Source: a virus. From it: 20,622 bases of DNA. The notes under the pieces were generated by a model. It did not search any database. It was not told the DNA's origin and saw only the letters and a list, made by a program, of their open reading frames with translations. Shown in pieces: positions 16,691 through 20,622 of the stretch; position 1 is the first letter of the stretch; every line of letters starts with the position of its first letter. The stretch covers positions 1-20,622 of the IMG/VR virus record IMGVR_UViG_3300025010_000267. One strand, given 5' to 3'. The translations under genes and the position numbers were made by a program.

Positions 16691-16697
16691 TCTCACT
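16678..16697. promoter_or_regulatory. Operator-like dyad AGTGAG-N8-CTCACT over the -10 box
   Basis: Six-base perfect arms (16678-16683 and 16692-16697) flank eight bases that contain most of the -10 box of the plus-strand promoter. This is the size and position of a repressor site that would block polymerase. On the minus strand it lies 35-54 bp upstream of the RyR start, so it could also act on that gene. Confidence 0.35.
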
Positions 16698-16787
16698 GTA
16701 CATGGTGGTCCCCGGGAATGGTCTCAGGGACTAAAAATTAACCCCTTCCTGGCGGTGGTGCAGCTGCTTCGGGAGGGGTTTTTGTTT
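16698..16787 (+). ncRNA. Candidate small RNA, about 90 nt
   Basis: This is the stretch between the plus-strand promoter and a strong terminator. It contains a small hairpin (GTCCC 16708-16712 with GGGAC 16727-16731), an A/U-rich single-stranded part (CUAAAAAUUA), and a terminator stem of about 10 bp followed by UUU-G-UUU. It has no ribosome site or reading frame of note. The last 50 bases are antisense to the end of the diphosphohydrolase gene. The layout of promoter, hairpin, linker and terminator is that of a typical bacterial sRNA. Expression is not shown by sequence, and the terminator may simply serve the minus-strand gene. Confidence 0.35.
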
Positions 16788-17616
16788 GCTCTTTCCGCCT
16801 CCCAAGCTCCACAATGGCAGCAACGTTCCACAGTGCGTGGTCGATATGTGGCAGACCGCTCTCCAGGTCGAGGTGTTCACCTTGGCCGTACTTTAAAAGA
16901 TGTCGCATGCAGGCGTCAAGGTAGCGGACCTCAGCATTGGGTACCTGCAAGAATCCATGTCTTGAGTATTTACCAGCGCCGTATGTGGCAACCTGCACCA
17001 GTGCCTCTAAGGCACGAGGGAACGACAAGACAAGCTCTCCAGCCAAGAGCTTGCCGCCGTCGAGCTTACTGCCGGGGTCGCTTGCTTTCTTGCCGTTGGG
17101 GTCGAACTCCAAAGAAGATTTGCACCTGACTTCCAAGTCTCCTTTCCGCCCCTCCAGTGGCTCACAGATCTTTTTCTCAGCATCGAGTTGCACCTGGATG
17201 CCGGCGGCCGCACACAGGGGACAGGCCACACGGTGATAACCATATCCCGCGTAAGCCGAAGCCCCATCTGCTGGAGGCTTGTATACTCCGTGCATTCTAC
17301 AATACCACTGATTAGGAAGCAGCACAGGAGTACCTTCTGCGGCTGTCTCTACTATTCCATATCCTGATCGTAGTGCCTTGCCGTTGGGGTCGAACTCTTC
17401 GGTAGTGGCTGTCTCTACCCTTTCCTTCCAATTCTGCATGATGCGTGATGTGGATTCATTCACACATTCCGGGCAACTTGCCTCGGTGAAGCCCTTGTGG
17501 TGCACCGGGCAGCGCTTGATAGGGCCTACCAATTCTTCAGCGTAACAATGAGGGCAGACGTTTACTGTTACCCAGTCAGTGTCCCAGTCTCCATGCTTGG
17601 TGCAGCGTATTTGCAT
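16738..17616 (-). CDS. dATP/dGTP diphosphohydrolase-like protein with zinc-ribbon N-terminus
   Basis: The protein has 292 aa from ATG 17616; AAGGAGG sits seven bases upstream, while the GTG at 17619 is too close. The stop of the 59-aa gene overlaps as TGATG. Residues 170-272 match the MazG-like dATP/dGTP diphosphohydrolase family (DUF5664): EFDPNGK, SKLDGGKLL, FPRALEALVQVATYGAGKYS, RYLDACMRHLLKYGQGEHLD, ESGLPHIDHALWNVAAI. Members split purine dNTPs to dNMP and pyrophosphate. Residues 1-168 are extra: Cys/His pairs at C5-H8, C21-C24, C36-H39-H40 and C48-C51, then C106-H109 with C132-C135, suggesting two zinc-ribbon modules. EFDPNGK occurs twice (74-80 and 170-176), encoded by a perfect 21-bp repeat, so the second ribbon module looks inserted or duplicated. 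Together with thyX it suggests control of the dNTP pool. Confidence 0.72.
   Translation of the reverse strand: MQIRCTKHGDWDTDWVTVNVCPHCYAEELVGPIKRCPVHHKGFTEASCPECVNESTSRIMQNWKERVETATTEEFDPNGKALRSGYGIVETAAEGTPVLLPNQWYCRMHGVYKPPADGASAYAGYGYHRVACPLCAAAGIQVQLDAEKKICEPLEGRKGDLEVRCKSSLEFDPNGKKASDPGSKLDGGKLLAGELVLSFPRALEALVQVATYGAGKYSRHGFLQVPNAEVRYLDACMRHLLKYGQGEHLDLESGLPHIDHALWNVAAIVELGRRKEQTKTPPEAAAPPPGRG
16740..16780. terminator. Bidirectional intrinsic terminator
   Basis: AACCCCTTCC (16740-16749) pairs with GGGAGGGGTT (16771-16780) in ten pairs with one wobble, around a 21-base loop. On the plus strand the stem runs into TTTTT-G-TTT; on the minus strand the same stem runs into AA-TTTTT. It can therefore stop RNA in both directions. 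The minus-strand arm includes the last codons and stop of the diphosphohydrolase gene, so the RyR and Lar-like genes may need read-through or their own promoter. Confidence 0.7.
17089..17397. repeat. Perfect 21-bp direct repeat, 288 bp apart
   Basis: Copies lie at 17089-17109 and 17377-17397 and each encodes EFDPNGK plus flanking bases on the minus strand. The spacing is exactly 96 codons, so the frame is kept. The intervening piece carries one zinc-ribbon module. This is the footprint expected of recombination between repeats or a tandem duplication that has since diverged. Confidence 0.85.
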
Positions 17617-17795
17617 CACCCAACCTCCTTTTCGAGCATTGCCTTCAGCTCTTTAAGTTTTTCGATCTCTTTTTCCCTTGCGACAATAAGCTCATCGCAG
17701 GACATCATTGCCGGTTTCCATAAACCCATACTGATAAACTCCCGCAACAAGGCACCCTGGATGCGGTGGGTAGATATGAATTTGAGGAGGTTCAT
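17616..17795 (-). CDS. Small hypothetical protein, 59 aa
   Basis: ATG 17795 overlaps the thyX stop in ATGA, and a GGAGG lies ten bases upstream inside thyX. A TTG six codons further up is in frame but less likely. The stop overlaps the next ATG as TGATG. Residues 1-35 (LLKFISTHRIQGALLREF) look helical; residues 36-58 (CDELIVAREKEIEKLKELKA) form a short charged helix or coiled coil. I do not recognise a family. Coupling on both sides shows that it is a real member of the thyX operon. Confidence 0.65.
   Translation of the reverse strand: MNLLKFISTHRIQGALLREFISMGLWKPAMMSCDELIVAREKEIEKLKELKAMLEKEVG
17621..17630 (-). promoter_or_regulatory. Ribosome binding site AAGGAGG for the diphosphohydrolase gene
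   Basis: This strong site on the minus strand lies seven bases before ATG 17616 and inside the end of the 59-aa gene. It decides for the ATG over the adjacent in-frame GTG at 17619. Confidence 0.8.
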
Positions 17796-18679
17796 TTTAG
17801 AAATTCCTCCCAAGGCACCATATTCATTACTCGCTGCATATCAGGATGAGCCGACTTCGCTGTTCGTAGCTTCCTGATATGCGCCCATTCAGCAGCATCT
17901 GCTGTGACCACGATCTCGGTCTTCAGAGCATTGGGTAGGACAGCGCGGGCTTGCTGAGGAGAGCATCCATCTGTCAGACCTACCATAAATTTATATGCAC
18001 TTTCAGAAGATCGACATTGCGCCTTAAAAATAATCTGAGAGGCCAAGTTCCATTCTTCAAAACCATCCGGCTCAATAAATTCTATATTCTTGCCACCATA
18101 GCTCACATATCTGGTTGATTCTTGATCAAAAGAGCAAGGACGATGCCGAACCAACCCATGACTGACGCCGCGATCACAGATGAACTTTGCTGAGTAGCGG
18201 TGAAGTTCCTTGGGGATTTCGTCGTGGGGGCAGGGTTGCCAAACTGTTTGAAGCGGAGGAGCCGCGGCATCAAATGCGGTGTCGAACTTATCGCCGATCG
18301 AGAATAGCATACCGTATTGATGAAGGAACGGTTCAAACAGGTTCTTCCAGCCCATCTCTTTGCCACGCTGATACCACGCAGTGAGACTCCCCCCTACGTA
18401 GAGGTACTTATCGGTGTAGTAGTAGTTCAAATACTTTCCTATTACACCGCGCACATCGAGTTCAATTTTGGGAGTTCGCACCACAAAATTCGAGTGCTCA
18501 ACCATAGCCAGATGCCCAGCTTTGATCAGCTTCTTGACAAATCCTTCAGCACTATCTTCAGTGATCTTGTCTTCTGACTTGTAACAAGTTCTGCCTGCCA
18601 TTTCGATGAACTTGAGAGCAGCATTATATTCTGTCGGTACTGCTCCGAAAAACTCAACTGACGGTTTGATTATTTTCAT
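17792..18679 (-). CDS. thyX: Flavin-dependent thymidylate synthase ThyX
   Basis: The protein has 295 aa from ATG 18679, with GAGGTGA just upstream; the GTG at 18685 is in frame but has no ribosome site. ThyX makes dTMP from dUMP using FAD, NADPH and methylene-tetrahydrofolate, and lets a phage make thymidylate without relying on host ThyA. The signature RHR-x7-S is present (R178-H179-R180 to S188, sequence RHRPCSFDQESTRY). The usual Asn of RHRxxSxN is Asp here. Other family marks are GHLAMVEHSNF (55-65), ARAVLPNALKTEI (245-255) and AHIRKLRT. It lies in a minus-strand run of small early-type genes and overlaps the 59-aa gene by four bases. At about 40% G+C it is much more AT-rich than the virion genes, which suggests separate acquisition. 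Confidence 0.96.
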   Translation of the reverse strand: MKIIKPSVEFFGAVPTEYNAALKFIEMAGRTCYKSEDKITEDSAEGFVKKLIKAGHLAMVEHSNFVVRTPKIELDVRGVIGKYLNYYYTDKYLYVGGSLTAWYQRGKEMGWKNLFEPFLHQYGMLFSIGDKFDTAFDAAAPPLQTVWQPCPHDEIPKELHRYSAKFICDRGVSHGLVRHRPCSFDQESTRYVSYGGKNIEFIEPDGFEEWNLASQIIFKAQCRSSESAYKFMVGLTDGCSPQQARAVLPNALKTEIVVTADAAEWAHIRKLRTAKSAHPDMQRVMNMVPWEEFLK

Positions 18680-18681
18680 AC

Positions 18682-18894
18682 TCACCTCGATAATATTGTT
18701 TCAGATATACTCTCGGGTTTCAAGTTTACAGTTTTTGCGTATGCCTCGGCTGCTTCAAGGCATTTGTAATGCTTTTTGTCTTCTCCAACGCTAGCCATTC
18801 TGAAGAAGTTGCACCACTCAGCATGGTAGTCATATTCTTTGCATCCGATGCAGGTGTCTCCGTCAGGCACTTCCTTCTCAATTCTTATTTTCAT
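18682..18894 (-). CDS. Small Cys-rich protein, 70 aa
   Basis: The start is ATG 18894, which overlaps the stop of the 36-aa gene in ATGA and has GAGGG five bases upstream. A longer frame to 19047 runs across neighbouring genes and is not used. Cysteines at 15 and 18 (DTCIGC), 28 (WCNFF) and 45 (HYKCLEA) form the loose four-Cys pattern of small phage zinc-binding proteins; the start MKIRIEKEVPDGDTC is typical of such proteins. The function is unknown. The stop lies just two bases before the thyX ATG. Confidence 0.65.
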   Translation of the reverse strand: MKIRIEKEVPDGDTCIGCKEYDYHAEWCNFFRMASVGEDKKHYKCLEAAEAYAKTVNLKPESISETILSR

Positions 18895-19001
18895 GACACC
18901 CTCTCTATGGCAGTTGACGCGACCTTCATAAGTTTCCGCAGGTAGTCGAGATCCCGGCGGGGCTTCTTTGTGAACAGGTTGAAAAACCATTTGAGGTTCA
19001 T
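18891..19001 (-). CDS. Very small protein, 36 aa
   Basis: This short frame begins at ATG 19001, three bases after the stop of the 74-aa gene, and ends in TGA that overlaps the next start (ATGA). AAAGGGTG lies seven bases before the ATG. The translated product begins MNLKWFFNLFTKKPRR and continues DLDYLRKLMKVASTA to IERVS: an aromatic start, a basic turn, then an amphipathic helix. I do not know the family. The fit on both sides makes it very likely translated even though it is short. Confidence 0.6.
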   Translation of the reverse strand: MNLKWFFNLFTKKPRRDLDYLRKLMKVASTAIERVS

Positions 19002-19004
19002 AAG

Positions 19005-19229
19005 CTACACCCTTTCGATGTGTGGGTGCGTTTCCAACATTAGGCAAGGGACGTTGATTATTTTGTTGCGCAGAATGTCAAGCGGGTACAATCCATAAGA
19101 CCCCTCTTGATTGACGCCTCCAAGGTACACACCAACAATTTTCCAGCATCGGAAACGGCCGGGCTGAGTCTGGTACCCCGGCATCCTGATGACGTCGCCC
19201 ACTGTGAACTTACGCGTTTCTGTGCTCAT
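19005..19229 (-). CDS. Small hypothetical protein, 74 aa
   Basis: ATG 19229 follows the stop of the ATPase gene by ten bases, with a GGGGGAG-rich site in front. The sequence (KFTVGDVIRMPGY, RCWKIVGVYLGG, GLYPLDI, CLMLETHPHIERV) reads as a small all-beta domain of five strands, similar in feel to KOW or SH3-like folds. I do not recognise a named family and no catalytic residues stand out. It begins a run of four short genes around thyX. Confidence 0.6.
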   Translation of the reverse strand: MSTETRKFTVGDVIRMPGYQTQPGRFRCWKIVGVYLGGVNQEGSYGLYPLDILRNKIINVPCLMLETHPHIERV

Positions 19230-19239
19230 CCTCTCCCCC

Positions 19240-20622
19240 TCATTTCCTTTTCCCGGCTAAATGCAGAGGTGCTTTTGCCAGTGCATCAGCTACCTCCACC
19301 AAGTTCTCCACTACTGCCCCCAGTTTAGGGTTCTTCATATCGATCATCCAGCAAGGCTGCGAGGCTGAGTCGTAAAAGGTGTTCGACCCCAAGCACTTCG
19401 GCTTGTTGGCATCCCGCAAAATCTTCTTCTTCTCAAGCTCGACCTTGATCTGGGTATAGGACCCAAACCGGCGGGCAACCCAGGTCTTGAACGCCGCCCG
19501 GGACAGGTAGAGAATCTTGCTGTCCAACTCGTAGCGGATCAGCAGCGGGCCCCGCGGAGCTTCGATGATCGTGCAGATACCTCTTGGCCGATAGTCGCCC
19601 TTGACCAGCAAACGGTTGGAGGCGTGTTCATCCAGGAACTGGCCAAGGATGCCGACCGGGTCGCCGACCAGATCGTCTTTGTCGCCGCGCATGTTGCGGA
19701 TTACCTTGATCACCCACTCCATCGTCGGCACCACGTCGAACTTGATCAGCCCCAGCGACTTGGCGATCGCTCCGCCGACTAGAGACGCCGAAGCAACGGC
19801 CGACCAATACCTCTCATCCCCCCGCACCTTCGCCCGCAGGTCGATCTTCTCGCGCATCTTATCGATGGCGAACTTGACCACGTCGATGTTGCGTACCAGG
19901 TACTTAGCGTAGACCTCGCCGGCATGGCCGAAGTTCTCGTGGATGGTCCAGTAGGTCTGCGAGGCGACCTGGCTCTTGAAGCAGTCCATCTCCGGCACCG
20001 GGTACTCGAAGACCCGGTTGATCTCGGCGGAGGCGTCGTGCTTGAGTTCGGAGAGTTTGTCGATCAACGAGGCGTTCGACGAGGTTACAGCCAGGGTGTT
20101 CCAGGCGTTGATCAGCTTGCGCTCCTCGGAGTTCTTGGTCAGCCGTGCCTTGTCCCGCCCCTGGGTGACCTTGTAGACGAAGTCCGAGATCTCAATCCCC
20201 GGCATGTTGGTCACCTCGTCGACCACCAGCGGCAGGTTTCCGTAGACCCCGAGCCTGGACACCAACGCGTTCTTGGTGTCGTCTCTGAGCATCATCAGGT
20301 CGTTGTGGTAGCCCCAGATCGATTGGTTGAAACGGAGCATCAGGGTCTTGCCGGCACCGGACTCGCCGACCATTGAGATTAGGGCGCCGTCAAAGCCGGT
20401 GAACTTCATCAGCGGGGCCCCGAACCCGGCCAGCAGAGCGAAAGCGAACGGCTCCATGCCGCGGTTGGTAAAGACTTCGGTGGCTGCCGACCACTTCTCA
20501 AGCGAACCTTGCTGCCGGAAACCCTCCGCCGACTTCGGCACGTTGCGGGCCAAACTCGCCTCTTCACAGGATCCGTCGGCATGGTAGATCTTCCTGCCAT
20601 GGACGAACATCGGCTTTCCGCC
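19240..20622 (-). CDS. DUF927-type P-loop ATPase/helicase-like protein (5' partial)
   Basis: The frame is open through the right edge, so the N-terminus lies outside; 460 codons are seen. Counting from the Met at 20610, a Walker A motif G82-ESGAGKT, a Walker B LPLVVDE (126-132) and a polar strand end TSSNAS near 175 (sensor 1) mark an AAA-like ATPase as in DUF927. DUF927 proteins are helicase-like and often sit next to or within primases of phages and plasmids, so a role in replication start is likely. The C-terminal part has LSRAAFKTWVARRFGSYTQI, a possible DNA-binding winged helix. It is the most upstream visible gene of the minus-strand run and returns to high G+C (55-65%), unlike the small genes after it. 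Confidence 0.78.
   Translation of the reverse strand, partial: GGKPMFVHGRKIYHADGSCEEASLARNVPKSAEGFRQQGSLEKWSAATEVFTNRGMEPFAFALLAGFGAPLMKFTGFDGALISMVGESGAGKTLMLRFNQSIWGYHNDLMMLRDDTKNALVSRLGVYGNLPLVVDEVTNMPGIEISDFVYKVTQGRDKARLTKNSEERKLINAWNTLAVTSSNASLIDKLSELKHDASAEINRVFEYPVPEMDCFKSQVASQTYWTIHENFGHAGEVYAKYLVRNIDVVKFAIDKMREKIDLRAKVRGDERYWSAVASASLVGGAIAKSLGLIKFDVVPTMEWVIKVIRNMRGDKDDLVGDPVGILGQFLDEHASNRLLVKGDYRPRGICTIIEAPRGPLLIRYELDSKILYLSRAAFKTWVARRFGSYTQIKVELEKKKILRDANKPKCLGSNTFYDSASQPCWMIDMKNPKLGAVVENLVEVADALAKAPLHLAGKRK

Noticed and set aside
16671-16703. Ten-codon minus-strand frame MYSENRNSLY as a possible leader peptide before the RyR gene
   Set aside because: It has a weak upstream site and no attenuator structure; a ten-codon frame is expected by chance.
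18895-19047. N-terminal extension of the 70-aa Cys-rich protein to 121 aa
   Set aside because: It would overlap the 36-aa gene and the end of the 74-aa gene; the ATG at 18894 has a ribosome site and an ATGA overlap.
1-20622. tRNA genes, CRISPR arrays, insertion sequences, integrase or attachment sites
   Set aside because: None seen by eye on either strand: no cloverleaf with CCA-type end, no regularly spaced repeats with unique spacers, no transposase or recombinase motif.

Overview
The window looks like part of a tailed bacteriophage genome, most likely a short-tailed podovirus. It may be free phage or prophage: no integrase, attachment site or bacterial gene is visible. Genes are packed with 1-4 nt overlaps or gaps of a few bases, and ribosome sites are strong AAGGAG/AAGGAGGT types, which fits a bacterial host. 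G+C is high in the structural genes (about 60-70% in hand-counted lines) and drops to about 40% in part of the right arm. No host genus can be named from the sequence alone.

Left arm, 1-16031, plus strand: virion genes in one run. The order is a head-tail adaptor (5' end outside the window), a nozzle-like protein, two small structural proteins, a discoidin-domain protein with eleven short LPxL repeats, two unrecognised structural proteins, a proline-rich/coiled-coil protein of 648 aa, and three probable internal or ejected proteins. The last two are large (1000 and 1281 aa). They carry a 2H phosphoesterase domain (two HxT motifs), a zincin peptidase motif (HELIH) and an LPD38-like C-terminal region. 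Together they read as a 'polyvalent protein' module split over two adjacent genes: enzymes that may be carried in the virion and delivered with the DNA. No long tape-measure or sheath gene is seen, consistent with a short tail.

Right arm, 15997-20622, minus strand, read right to left: a P-loop ATPase of DUF927 type (5' end outside the window), four small proteins (74, 36, 70 and 59 aa), with thyX lying between the 70- and 59-aa genes, then a dATP/dGTP diphosphohydrolase-like protein with an unusual duplicated zinc-ribbon N-terminus, then an RyR-domain protein and a Lar-like zinc-ribbon protein. This is a replication, nucleotide-metabolism and anti-restriction set. The 36-aa gene is supported by stop/start overlap on one side and a 3-nt gap on the other.

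The two arms converge, with a 35-nt tail-to-tail overlap of the LPD38 gene and the Lar-like gene. The only sizeable gap (16644-16737) holds a plus-strand sigma70-like promoter, a dyad over its -10 box, and a bidirectional terminator that reaches into the end of the diphosphohydrolase gene. Together these could define a small RNA of about 90 nt. The most interesting points are the virion-borne 2H phosphoesterase and zincin pair, the candidate small RNA, and the 21-bp repeat that brackets an extra zinc-ribbon module.
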